The notes beneath the pieces were generated by a model, which was not told the origin of the DNA, searched no databases, and was given only the letters and a program-made list of their open reading frames with translations. Of a stretch of 10,923 bases of DNA, positions 1 through 6,949 are shown piece by piece; position 1 is the stretch's first letter; the number at the start of each line of letters is the position of its first letter. The stretch is from Microcaldota archaeon (GTDB lineage: Archaea > Micrarchaeota > Micrarchaeia > Norongarragalinales > Norongarragalinaceae), in NCBI GenBank assembly GCA_016214445.1, contig JACROM010000014.1, positions 1 to 10,923 on the forward strand. Reading direction: 5' to 3'. The translations under genes and the position numbers were made by a program.

Positions 1-609
1 TTATCCGCCTACTTTGACGGAGACGGCAACGTGTCCGTCCAACGAAAATGCATCCGAGCGTCCTCGAAATCAAAAGAACTGATTGACGGCATGGCGGTCC
101 TGTTGAACCGGTTCGGCATCTTCTGCACCAAACGCGCCTCGCCAACTGAACACCGGCTGTCCATTTCCGCCAAATATGCCCCGCTCTTCAAGGAAAAAAT
201 CGGGTTTAAAACCCCAAAAAAGAGCAGCTTGCTTTCCCAGCTTTGCGCCCTACCCAAAGCACGGTTTGCTTATGACGTCGTGGACAAGACCACCGGATTT
301 GGAACGGCGATCAGTGAAATCGCCACCAGTCTGAAAATCCCCTCGCGGTACGTCAACAAGTTCACGCAAAAACAAGAAATTGGCCGGCAAACCCTTCACA
401 AATACGTGCAACTCTTTGAGGAAAAAGCAAGGACACAAAAAGTCGACATTACCGCCCAAATTGCCGCACTCAGGCAGTTGTTGGAAGAGGATATCGTGTG
501 GGACGAAATCACCTCCATTAGAAAAGTCAATCCATCCAAGTACGTGTACGATTTTGCCGTAGAGGGCTTGGAAACGTTCACCACCTTCGACGGCATCATC
601 ACTCACAAC
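1..609 (+). mobile_element. RpoA'' intein, C-terminal half with LAGLIDADG homing endonuclease
   Basis: This is an in-frame protein intron that excises itself from the RpoA'' precursor. Its reading begins LSAYFDGDGNV (bases 1-33), which fits the second dodecapeptide of a LAGLIDADG (DOD) homing endonuclease, with the acidic Asp-Gly-Asp-Gly metal-binding core intact. The endonuclease tail continues to about base 480. The splicing end is complete: a block F-like segment (YVYDFAVEGLETFTTFDG, about 541-591) and block G, IITHN, ending in the His-Asn pair at 604-609. The first extein residue is Thr (codon 610), a legitimate +1 nucleophile. With His, Asn and Thr all present, C-terminal cleavage should be functional. 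The N-terminal splicing block and the first endonuclease motif lie outside the window, so overall activity cannot be judged. Confidence 0.93.
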
Positions 610-1542
610 ACACTGCGCACCTTCCACTACGCCGGAGTAGCGTCGCTTGCACAATTAGGCTTCACCCGCCTTGTCGAACTCGTTGACGGACGCAAGACCC
701 CCAAGAAGCCGGTCATGGAAATCCACCTAAAGAAAAGCTACGCCGGCAACTGGGAAAAAGCCAAGGCAGTTGCAGCAAGCATCGAACAGGTGACGCTCGA
801 CAAGGTCGCCAAGATAGAGGAAAACTTCAACCGCAAGGCGGTCACCATAACTCTCGACCGCACCCAGCTCCGCGAAAAGGAGATAAAGGAACCGGACATC
901 CTCGCCAAAGTCAAGGAGGCATGCGGCGAGTACGAGCCCGACAAGGACGCCAACGTCATCCACATCAAGCCGAAGAACGACTCGCTCCGCAACATACGCA
1001 AGCTCACCAACAAGCTCTCCGAGATACACCTGATGGGCATACCCGGCATAAACAGGGCGATCCTCGTAGAGCAGGAAGAGAACGGAAAGAAGTCCTACAC
1101 CCTCGCAACCGAAGGCTCGAACCTCAAGGAAGTCTTCAAGGTCGAGGAAGTGGACGCGGAAAAAACCACCACAAACGACATCATGGAAATAGCCGAAACA
1201 CTCGGCATCGAAGCAGCAAGGAACGCCATAGTGTTGGAAACCATGAAAGTGCTGGACGCCCAGGGCCTCAAGGTCGACGTGCGCCACATAATGCTCATAG
1301 CGGACGCCATGACAGCCAAAGGCGAAGTGCAAAGCGTCGGCAGACATGGTCTCGCAGGCAACAAGGCGTCTGTTCTCGCCCGAGCTGCGTTCGAGGAAAC
1401 CTCCAAGCACCTCGTCAACGCCGCGCTCACAAGCGAGGAAGACAACCTCAACGGCATCATCGAAAACATCATAGCCGGCCAGATCATACCCTGCGGAACA
1501 GGCAAGGTCAAGCTTACCATGGAAGCGGACTACTTGAGCTGA
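1..1542 (+). CDS. rpoA2: DNA-directed RNA polymerase subunit A'' (C-terminal part of intein-containing precursor, 5' partial)
   Basis: This is the C-terminal piece of the largest-subunit homologue of archaeal RNA polymerase, which completes the active centre with A', B and the small subunits. The frame is open from base 1, so the start lies outside the window. Codons up to 609 are intein. The mature polymerase sequence resumes at 610 with TLRTFHYAGV, the trigger loop that closes on the incoming NTP, and runs about 310 residues. It includes the conserved C-terminal blocks GIEAARNAI, DVRHIMLIADAMT, GEVQSVGRHGLAG, KASVLARAAFEET and ENIIAGQIIPCGTG. It stops at TGA 1540-1542. The residue after the first Thr is Leu, as in eukaryotic Rpb1, where many archaea have Met. 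Normally rpl30e and nusA follow closely; here they lie about 8 kb away. Identity is very secure. Confidence 0.97.
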   Translation, partial: LSAYFDGDGNVSVQRKCIRASSKSKELIDGMAVLLNRFGIFCTKRASPTEHRLSISAKYAPLFKEKIGFKTPKKSSLLSQLCALPKARFAYDVVDKTTGFGTAISEIATSLKIPSRYVNKFTQKQEIGRQTLHKYVQLFEEKARTQKVDITAQIAALRQLLEEDIVWDEITSIRKVNPSKYVYDFAVEGLETFTTFDGIITHNTLRTFHYAGVASLAQLGFTRLVELVDGRKTPKKPVMEIHLKKSYAGNWEKAKAVAASIEQVTLDKVAKIEENFNRKAVTITLDRTQLREKEIKEPDILAKVKEACGEYEPDKDANVIHIKPKNDSLRNIRKLTNKLSEIHLMGIPGINRAILVEQEENGKKSYTLATEGSNLKEVFKVEEVDAEKTTTNDIMEIAETLGIEAARNAIVLETMKVLDAQGLKVDVRHIMLIADAMTAKGEVQSVGRHGLAGNKASVLARAAFEETSKHLVNAALTSEEDNLNGIIENIIAGQIIPCGTGKVKLTMEADYLS

Positions 1543-1584
1543 AACAACCAGTGCGCCAGTTAAAATGTTTACGGCGTTAATAGT

Positions 1585-1652
1585 GTTAGTGAGCATACGC
1601 AAACATTACCATTGTTAGTAGATGTTAGGAAAGACTTATAAACATCACTAAC
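1585..1652 (+). promoter_or_regulatory. Promoter of the AAA ATPase gene with repeated GTTAG motifs
   Basis: An archaeal TATA-like box, CTTATAAAC, lies at 1635-1643. Its centre is about 26 nt before the ATG at 1665, so transcription should start at or next to the start codon and give a leaderless mRNA. No ribosome binding site is visible before the ATG, which agrees. Upstream are three copies of TGTTAG (1584-1589, 1613-1618, 1623-1628), and an inverted copy, CACTAAC, lies at 1646-1652 just after the TATA box. GTTAGTG at 1585-1591 is its exact reverse complement. Such placement could mark regulator sites, but this is inference. Confidence 0.5.
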
Positions 1653-1664
1653 TATTTATCCAGT

Positions 1665-2822
1665 ATGCGCTACAATCCATTTAATCCACAAAACCCCCCA
1701 CGCGCAGACTACTTCGTCGGAAGAGTAGACGAACTACGCCAGTTTGAACAAGACCTACTACAAACTATTCATGGCTCTCCGATGAACATGAGCATTACCG
1801 GAAATAGGGGCATGGGAAAAACTTCGCTTTTGATGAAAATGGAGGAAATTGCCAGAAAAAATAAATGCCTTGTTTTTAGAATGTCCAATTATGAAAGTCT
1901 AGTGAACAATATTAGCGAACTAACAAACTACTTGATTCTCGGCCTAAAGAATGAATTTTATGCGGATGCAAGCGTTCAAAAGAAAGTTATGCGGCTAGGT
2001 GAATGGGCAACAACCCTAAGGCCCGTAGTTTCGTACAAAGGAGCGTCTCTTTCGTTCGAAGAAAAAAGGCTTGCCGCGCAAACAATACTTCGGAATAACT
2101 TTCTGACTTTTTGGAAAAAAGTCGAAGGCGAATATCCGGCAGTAGTACTTCTTATTGATGAAGCCGAATCATTAGAACGGATCGAAGGCGCGTTAAGTTT
2201 TCTACGCGAAGTGTTTCAACGCCTGTCGCACGAAGCAAAATACATGGTGGTCTTGTGTGGAAAATTAAACTTTCCTGAAAGAATGTCCGAATCGTTTTCG
2301 CCATTAAATAGGTTCTTTCCAGCTTCGCCTCTTACCGCCTTTACTGAAGAGGAAACATTCAGCTACATATCAAAGACTTTAAAATCCGTAAATGTTGTTA
2401 CTGATGACGAAGTAAAGAAAAAAATCTTTGAGAAAAGCGAAGGGCACCCATACGTCTTAGTAAAAGTGTGCAACATTATTTTTAACGAACTAGAAGATAC
2501 TGAAAATAAAATCACGGCAAAACACTTAGAAAAAGCTCGCGTGAGAATAATAATTGATTTAGGGAAAGATTTCTTTAACCCAATGCTTCATCCAGTTTCA
2601 CCCAAAGCCAAAAACATAGCGTTTCAACTCCTTAAAATAGGAAAAAGGAAATTTATTTTTGCCGAGGCGGTCAAATCAACTAATATGAAAAGGCAGGATG
2701 TTGCCCCGTACATACAAGAACTTGTCCGAAAGGGATGCCTTAACAAACCCGAACGGGCAACGTATGAATTCTTTCATCAATTATTTATTGATTTTCTCAA
2801 AAAACGAGCGTCAGAAGTTTGA
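1665..2822 (+). CDS. AAA/STAND-type ATPase with C-terminal winged-helix-like region
   Basis: This 385-residue P-loop ATPase resembles the archaeal ATPase / Orc1-Cdc6-like branch. Visible elements in order: an N-terminal FVGR-x-DEL segment (17-24) typical of AAA_16-like proteins; Walker A GNRGMGKTS (46-54); Walker B VVLLIDEAE (160-168); an NRFFPASPLTAFTEEE segment (215-230), like the end of the ATPase core; and GHPYVL (260-265) in the helical lid. The last 80 residues look like a winged helix (helix, KSTNMKRQDVAPYIQELVRKG, then a wing). The target is unknown: DNA binding, signalling or defence are all possible. Its DNA is much more AT-rich than its neighbours (about 30% G+C in bases 1861-1920, against about 62% in 4261-4320 of the carbamoyltransferase), so recent transfer is likely. 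It has its own promoter and no operon partner. Confidence 0.85.
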   Translation: MRYNPFNPQNPPRADYFVGRVDELRQFEQDLLQTIHGSPMNMSITGNRGMGKTSLLMKMEEIARKNKCLVFRMSNYESLVNNISELTNYLILGLKNEFYADASVQKKVMRLGEWATTLRPVVSYKGASLSFEEKRLAAQTILRNNFLTFWKKVEGEYPAVVLLIDEAESLERIEGALSFLREVFQRLSHEAKYMVVLCGKLNFPERMSESFSPLNRFFPASPLTAFTEEETFSYISKTLKSVNVVTDDEVKKKIFEKSEGHPYVLVKVCNIIFNELEDTENKITAKHLEKARVRIIIDLGKDFFNPMLHPVSPKAKNIAFQLLKIGKRKFIFAEAVKSTNMKRQDVAPYIQELVRKGCLNKPERATYEFFHQLFIDFLKKRASEV

Positions 2823-3029
2823 CGGAAGCAGGGGCAACCGTAGAATCCCTCTAATGAGAAGAAACGCGATTATAAAACCGTAACTCCTCATTTTTTACCC
2901 CATAGGTTTTGACTATTTTTCGTGCTCCACGTCGGACAAAAACCTTGGAGAAAATTTTTTATCCTCAACCCCGCCCGAACCGACTTCCAAAACCATTAAT
3001 AACCGCTTCCGTGCCTAAAGCTCATAGCT
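2823..3029. other. Noncoding gap between the ATPase and the carbamoyltransferase operon
   Basis: I see no convincing gene here. Short open frames either begin with TTG or lack a ribosome binding site, and their Pro/Lys/Arg-rich sequence does not look like protein. A TATA-like TTATAAAAC sits at 2870-2878 and could drive a short transcript starting near 2899, just where the folded element and T-tracts begin. The base composition stays AT-rich like the ATPase gene up to about 2960, then shifts towards the neighbouring genes. Confidence 0.4.
2891..2960 (+). terminator. T-tract region after the ATPase gene
   Basis: Three oligo-T runs lie in 70 nt: T6 at 2891-2896, T5 at 2916-2920 and T6 at 2955-2960. 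Archaeal RNA polymerase terminates on such runs without needing a hairpin. Between them lies a foldable element: AGGTTTTG (2904-2911) can pair with 2937-2945 with one bulged A, and a smaller perfect hairpin, CGTG-CTC-CACG (2921-2931), sits inside. This is probably the 3' end of the ATPase transcript. Confidence 0.5.
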
Positions 3030-3140
3030 CTTTTATGCCCGAGGTTTCCCCAGAGGGGGACAAGGCAAACGCCTTTGGGGCAAACATCTGACCTAAAAGC
3101 CGGGAAAAACGCCCCAAAGGCGGAATTGGGGGAAAACAAC
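3030..3140 (+). promoter_or_regulatory. Promoter and structured 5' leader of the carbamoyltransferase operon
   Basis: CTTTTATG at 3030-3037 is a TATA-like box that predicts a transcript start near 3060 and a leader of about 80 nt, unlike the leaderless genes nearby. The leader holds a perfect 12-bp inverted repeat, CGCCTTTGGGGC (3070-3081) with GCCCCAAAGGCG (3111-3122). The same right arm offers CCCCAA (3112-3117), which can instead pair with TTGGGG (3126-3131). That segment contains the G-rich ribosome binding site (GGGGG, 3128-3132) 8 nt before the ATG at 3141. The two pairings exclude each other. A further TCCCC-AGA-GGGGGA hairpin lies at 3047-3060. The sequence complementarity is direct; a regulatory switch is inference. 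Confidence 0.55.
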
Positions 3141-3359
3141 ATGGAGATAAGGGGAACACTGAGCAAAGCGTTCGGCGCCTACAAGAACGCTGCGGGGAAA
3201 ATAGGAGAATTCAACACCAAGATAATCCTGGGAGCAGTATACTTCACCCTGTTCACCCTGTATTCGCTCGCCTCCAAGCTGTCAGGCCGCGACCCGCTCC
3301 ACCTCAAACAGAAAAAGGAGCAGAGCTACTGGGTAAAAAGCGAAAGTGACGCCAGATGA
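3141..3359 (+). CDS. Short SxtJ-like membrane protein
   Basis: This 72-residue protein has one predicted membrane segment (about residues 28-47, IILGAVYFTLFTLYSLASKL), followed by SGRDPLHLK (48-56) and SYWV (62-65). That ending closely follows the pattern of SxtJ-family proteins (membrane helix, then G-K/R-DPL-x-LK, then a SYW motif), which are coded beside O-carbamoyltransferases in saxitoxin and many glycan clusters. SxtJ proteins I know of are nearly twice as long, so this is a minimal form keeping only the C-terminal half. ATG 3141 is preferred to a TTG at 3075, because the extra residues lie in the hairpin leader and look noncoding. The stop overlaps the next start (ATGA, 3356-3359), so translation with the carbamoyltransferase is coupled. 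It may anchor that enzyme at the membrane; this is inferred from context. Confidence 0.75.
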   Translation: MEIRGTLSKAFGAYKNAAGKIGEFNTKIILGAVYFTLFTLYSLASKLSGRDPLHLKQKKEQSYWVKSESDAR

Positions 3360-5098
3360 ACGTGCTCGGAATATCCTGCTACTACCACGATTCCGCAGCA
3401 GCGCTCATAAAGGACGGAATAGTCGTAGCCGCAGCGCAGGAGGAACGCTTCACGCGCAAAAAACACGACGAGGCCTTCCCCAAAAACGCAATCGACTACT
3501 GCCTCCGCGAAGGCAGAATAACTCTTGACAACGTCGACTGCATGGTGTTCTACGAGAAGCCTTTCATGAAATTCGACCGCATAATGGAGATGTTCTTCCA
3601 CAGCGCACCAAGCGGGGTGGGAATGTTCCTAAGCGCCATGCCCGCCTGGCTGAAACAAAAGTTATGGATGGAAGAGGACATGAGGAAGCAAACCGGATTC
3701 AGGGGCGAAATAAAGTTCACCGAACACCACCTCTCCCATGCCGCTTCTGCGTTTTATGCTTCGCCGTTCAAGAGGGCCGCAATACTCACGGTGGACGGGG
3801 TGGGCGAATGGGCAACTGCAACGATGGGAACAGGCAGCGAGGACGGCAGCATAACCATGCTCAGGGAAATACGGTTCCCGCACTCCTTGGGGCTGTTGTA
3901 CAGCGCTTTTACGGCGTACCTCGGGTTCAAAGTAAACAGCGGCGAGTACAAGGTAATGGGGCTTGCGCCACACGGCAAACCAACCTACTACGACGTGATA
4001 ATGGACAAGCTGATTGACCTCAAGGAGGACGGCTCGTTCAGGCTTAACATGGACTACTTTTCCTTCATGACCGAGTTCAAGACCACAAATGAAAAATTCA
4101 ACGAGTTGTTCGGCGGGCCGCCGCGCACATCCGAAACAGAGTTCAACAAGAAACACTACGACCTCGCGAGGAGCATACAGGCAGTAACCGAGGAAGTGAT
4201 GCTGAAGATGACCAACTCCTTGTACGACCAAACCAAGGAAAAATACTTGTGCATGGCAGGAGGAGTAGCGCTCAATTGCGTCGCAAACGGCCGCATCCTC
4301 AGGGAGTGCCCCTACGAGGACATCTACATCCAGCCAGCTGCAGGGGATGCAGGAGGAAGCGTCGGCTGCGCTGCCGCAGTATACAACACTCTCGCGAAAA
4401 AGCCCCCGTTTTCCATGATGAACTCCGCATACCTCGGGCCTGCTTTTTCGGACGCGGAAATCGAAGACTACCTGAAAAGCGTTGGTGCGTCGTACACGAA
4501 GGCACCCGAAGAGGACCTTCTGAAGCAAACCGCTCGATGGGTAGCTGACAAGAGGGTGGTCGGCTGGTTCCAGGGCCGCATGGAGTTCGGGCCAAGGGCG
4601 TTGGGCGCGAGAAGCATACTTGCGGACCCAACCGACCCCACGATGAAGGACACGCTCAACGCCAAAATAAAATTGCGCGAAGGGTTCCGCCCTTTCGCGC
4701 CCACAGTCACTGAAGAAAAAATTTCCGAATACTTCGATATAGACTGTCCTTCGCCCTACATGCTGTTGGTCGCGAACACGCGGCCCGAATACCGTTCCAA
4801 GCTTCCGGCAATAACCCACGTGGACGGCACTGCCCGCATACAAAGCGTTTCCAGCGAACAAAACAGGCTCTACCACGGCGTGATAAAGGAGTTCGGCAAG
4901 CTCTCCGGCGTCGAGGTAGTAGTGAACACTTCCTACAACATCCGCGGAGAGCCGCTCGTCTGCACGCCCGGGGACGCGTACGCGTGCTTCATGCGAACTG
5001 GAATGGAAGCCTTGGCCATGGGTTCTTTCCTCATGGCGAAGGAAGACCAGCACCCGGACATGGATAAGGTTAAAATCCGCGACTACGAACTTGATTGA
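3356..5098 (+). CDS. O-carbamoyltransferase (NodU/CmcH/TobZ/SxtI family)
   Basis: This 580-residue enzyme is of the family that makes carbamoyl-adenylate from carbamoyl phosphate and ATP and transfers the carbamoyl group to a hydroxyl of a sugar or secondary metabolite. The N-terminal Kae1/YrdC-like fold starts MNVLGISCYYHDSAAALI. The metal site HHLSHAASAFYASPF is at 124-138 with the matching Asp in TVDGVGEW (145-152). SGEYKVMGLAPHG (195-207) and AGGVALNCVANG (301-312) are the nucleotide-binding elements. The C-terminal domain carries GRMEFGPRALGARSILADP (407-425), REGFRPFAP (441-449), HVDGTARIQSV (488-498) and NTSYNIRGEPLVCTP (524-538). All key motifs are present at full length, so it should be active. 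The acceptor is unknown; the SxtJ-like partner and the SGNH and DUF5989-like genes downstream suggest membrane-associated glycan modification. Confidence 0.93.
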   Translation: MNVLGISCYYHDSAAALIKDGIVVAAAQEERFTRKKHDEAFPKNAIDYCLREGRITLDNVDCMVFYEKPFMKFDRIMEMFFHSAPSGVGMFLSAMPAWLKQKLWMEEDMRKQTGFRGEIKFTEHHLSHAASAFYASPFKRAAILTVDGVGEWATATMGTGSEDGSITMLREIRFPHSLGLLYSAFTAYLGFKVNSGEYKVMGLAPHGKPTYYDVIMDKLIDLKEDGSFRLNMDYFSFMTEFKTTNEKFNELFGGPPRTSETEFNKKHYDLARSIQAVTEEVMLKMTNSLYDQTKEKYLCMAGGVALNCVANGRILRECPYEDIYIQPAAGDAGGSVGCAAAVYNTLAKKPPFSMMNSAYLGPAFSDAEIEDYLKSVGASYTKAPEEDLLKQTARWVADKRVVGWFQGRMEFGPRALGARSILADPTDPTMKDTLNAKIKLREGFRPFAPTVTEEKISEYFDIDCPSPYMLLVANTRPEYRSKLPAITHVDGTARIQSVSSEQNRLYHGVIKEFGKLSGVEVVVNTSYNIRGEPLVCTPGDAYACFMRTGMEALAMGSFLMAKEDQHPDMDKVKIRDYELD

Positions 5099-5275
5099 AA
5101 ACATCCGGCCAAGCGGAAACAAAACACGGCCAAAAACGAAGAAGTCAAACAACGCCTCCTCCAACTCCTAATCAATTACCGAAGAGCCCCCAACGAACAC
5201 TTCACAATAACCGTCTGCACGCTGAACGGGCTACTCGAAGGCAAACAAAAAGAAGCAAACGCATATACCCGGTAG
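5099..5275 (+). other. Open stretch in frame after the carbamoyltransferase stop, no start codon
   Basis: Directly after the TGA of the carbamoyltransferase the same frame stays open for 58 codons to TAG 5273-5275. It has no ATG, GTG or TTG. The C-terminal part reads like real protein (KNEEVKQRLLQLLINYRR, then APNEHFTITVCTLNGLLEG), whereas the other two frames are broken or low-complexity. It could be a fragment of a decayed gene, or a tail made only by stop-codon readthrough. The carbamoyltransferase is complete without it, so decay is more likely. No family is recognised. Confidence 0.3.
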
Positions 5276-5276
5276 A

Positions 5277-5283
5277 TTTTTTT
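5277..5283 (+). terminator. T7 tract ending the carbamoyltransferase operon
   Basis: A run of seven T lies between the start-less frame and the convergent AbiEii stop at 5295. Archaeal intrinsic termination needs only such a T-tract. Its position between convergent genes fits the end of the plus-strand transcript. Confidence 0.5.
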
Positions 5284-5294
5284 ATCCACAACAA

Positions 5295-6251
5295 TTAAAC
5301 CAAACCGTCTTTTTCCAGCGCGGAAATCAAGTCAAACAACACCGGCTTAAGTTTTTCTAGGGCAAACACGTCGAGCTCTTCCTTGTTCAGGGGTTCGATG
5401 TAAACCGGCTCATTCAACGCATAACCAACGACATTAGACAAGTAAGAGTCAAGCTCGACCTTCCGCTTGTCGAAAACGCTACGCCAAGCGCCAACCCTCA
5501 AACTCCGGCCAATCTTATCCCGGCAACCACTGCAAAGAGAAACCTTGCGCAAATCAACAACCTTGCCCAAACGCATCAAGTCAACAATGTCCCGTGAACG
5601 GTTAACTTTCTCCCGACGAGTCAACAAAGCCCGCATCTTCTCGCAAACAATCTCCTCCCTAGAATAACACGAGACCTCAAACGGCTCAAAATAAGCTTCA
5701 GCCAAACCCCCAAACGTCGCGACAGCCTCACGCTTAACTCCCGCACCCAAAACAACAGGAGCAGCTGACACTCGTTCCGGCTCAAAAACAACCGCCTCAT
5801 CGAAAGAAACGGAAACCTTAACCTTCAACTCGCCACGACCCTCAACCGGAGGAGCCAACAAAAAATAATTCAAAATCTTCCCAGAATGAGAATGACGAAC
5901 CCCGCCCTGAACAGACGCAGACTCTTCCACACCAAAACCAAAATCCCTTTTCAAAGGCTCAACAAACTCGCTGAAAAAACGCCTCCGGTTCAACTTCTTG
6001 CTCCCCTTCTCGCCAAACCAAGTGAAATCCAAATCCTCGCTAAAACGGTAATAGCCAAAAAAACACTTCACCAACGCCGTGCCTCCCTTGAAAACCAAAC
6101 GCTCCCTGGCGCCAGGCAAAGAATACAAGTAACGCAAAACAAGAGAAAGCCACACGTCCTTCTCAAGAAAAACCCGCTTATCAGAAGACCAACCAAAACT
6201 CCGAGTAATCAAATCAGCCAAATCCCTAACCTTTACAGCATCATACAACAT
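5295..6251 (-). CDS. abiEii: AbiEii-type nucleotidyltransferase toxin
   Basis: This 318-residue protein is of the AbiEii/AbiGii family (nucleotidyltransferase superfamily), the toxin half of type IV AbiE systems. Members transfer nucleotides to RNA such as tRNA ends, or otherwise use NTPs, and cause growth arrest. The catalytic pattern is intact: KGGTAL (55-60), then RFSEDLDFTW (69-78) with the Asp-x-Asp metal ligands. Further on, EEIVCEKMRALLTR (199-212) and RDIVDL (220-225) match the conserved helix where family members have an EK-x-x-AL...D-x-x-DL motif. A Cys-x-x-Cys pair (240-243) is present. ATG 6251 is chosen: it shares its A with the TGA of abiEi (TGATG), the usual coupled arrangement. 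A TTG at 6254 is possible but less likely. Nothing looks broken. Confidence 0.87.
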   Translation of the reverse strand: MLYDAVKVRDLADLITRSFGWSSDKRVFLEKDVWLSLVLRYLYSLPGARERLVFKGGTALVKCFFGYYRFSEDLDFTWFGEKGSKKLNRRRFFSEFVEPLKRDFGFGVEESASVQGGVRHSHSGKILNYFLLAPPVEGRGELKVKVSVSFDEAVVFEPERVSAAPVVLGAGVKREAVATFGGLAEAYFEPFEVSCYSREEIVCEKMRALLTRREKVNRSRDIVDLMRLGKVVDLRKVSLCSGCRDKIGRSLRVGAWRSVFDKRKVELDSYLSNVVGYALNEPVYIEPLNKEELDVFALEKLKPVLFDLISALEKDGLV

Positions 6252-6925
6252 CAAGAACGCCCCTGCAAAACCTGCCCGATAATCCTAGAAATGGAAGAAC
6301 GGGTAGAGTAAACCTTCAAAAGTTCAGGGTAGTCCCGCAGAAACTCTTTCCTTCTGTCGCCACCGAGAACGTCATCCAAGACCTCCTTCGCGTAAGCAAC
6401 GTCACCCTTCTTTACGCCAAAATGCAAGAAATCCAAAACAGTCCGAGTCAAACCCGAAAACCTCAGGCCGCCCTTTTCCACGACACCCGCGCTCATGGAA
6501 GTGCTCTGCAACCGGTGAAAACTGAACCACAACCCCGCAAGACTACGCCTCGAAGAACGCACCGGCTCACTAGCAACAACAAAAGCCCCGGTCTGCGTCT
6601 GGGAAAAACCCAAGTTCAACTTCAAAGCAGTCTGCAAACCAAAATACCAGCAAGGCCCAAACCGGCCAGTACAAGAACTAGCCGCCAAAAGCAAAGGATC
6701 CGGACCGCTCGACAACGCCATCTCCTTCAAATCACGCACATAATACTGATGCCTGAACAACAAAGGCACCAAAGCGCCGGAACGAACGAGCATCAACTTG
6801 ATCGCACGCGAGTTAAAACCAAAACCATGAATAACACGTCCTATCTCCTCAGTAGACATTACCTTTTTACCACGGGAGATAAGCGCCCAATGCACTTTTC
6901 CCTTTTTCGTATCCAACAAACCCAT
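6251..6925 (-). CDS. abiEi: AbiEi-type antitoxin / transcriptional regulator
   Basis: This 224-residue protein lies directly upstream of abiEii and overlaps it by one base. The N-terminal 65 residues form a winged-helix pattern (KVMSTEEIGRVI, then SRAIKLMLVRSGALVPL and a YYV wing), as in the AbiEi antitoxin family. The C-terminal domain keeps the family hallmarks WYFGLQTALKLNLG (93-106) and GLRFSGLTRTVLDFLH (153-168). AbiEi proteins repress their own promoter through the winged helix and neutralise the toxin through the C-terminal domain. ATG 6925 is preferred; a TTG at 6949 would add eight residues (MTCYIVVG) and cannot be excluded, since it lies close to the predicted transcript start. The lineage is clear but divergent from the streptococcal and lactococcal types. 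Confidence 0.78.
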   Translation of the reverse strand: MGLLDTKKGKVHWALISRGKKVMSTEEIGRVIHGFGFNSRAIKLMLVRSGALVPLLFRHQYYVRDLKEMALSSGPDPLLLAASSCTGRFGPCWYFGLQTALKLNLGFSQTQTGAFVVASEPVRSSRRSLAGLWFSFHRLQSTSMSAGVVEKGGLRFSGLTRTVLDFLHFGVKKGDVAYAKEVLDDVLGGDRRKEFLRDYPELLKVYSTRSSISRIIGQVLQGRS

Positions 6926-6949
6926 ACCAACCACAATGTAACAGGTCAA

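Noticed and set aside
727-1602. 291-codon open frame on the minus strand and the overlapping Arg/His-rich plus frame at 921-1580
   Set aside because: Both are shadows of rpoA2, whose conserved blocks cover the whole region.
2909-3091. Plus-strand frame of 60 codons in the noncoding gap
   Set aside because: It starts with TTG and has no ribosome binding site. Its Pro/Arg-rich sequence overlaps T-tracts, hairpins and the leader of the next operon.
3075-3140. TTG start adding 22 residues to the SxtJ-like protein
   Set aside because: The added part covers the 12-bp hairpin leader and does not resemble the family; ATG 3141 has a G-rich site 8 nt upstream.
3662-5164. 500-codon open frame on the minus strand
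   Set aside because: It lies opposite the carbamoyltransferase, shows no family motif and is Val/Leu/His/Cys-biased like a complement of GC-rich coding DNA. The plus-strand motifs are decisive.
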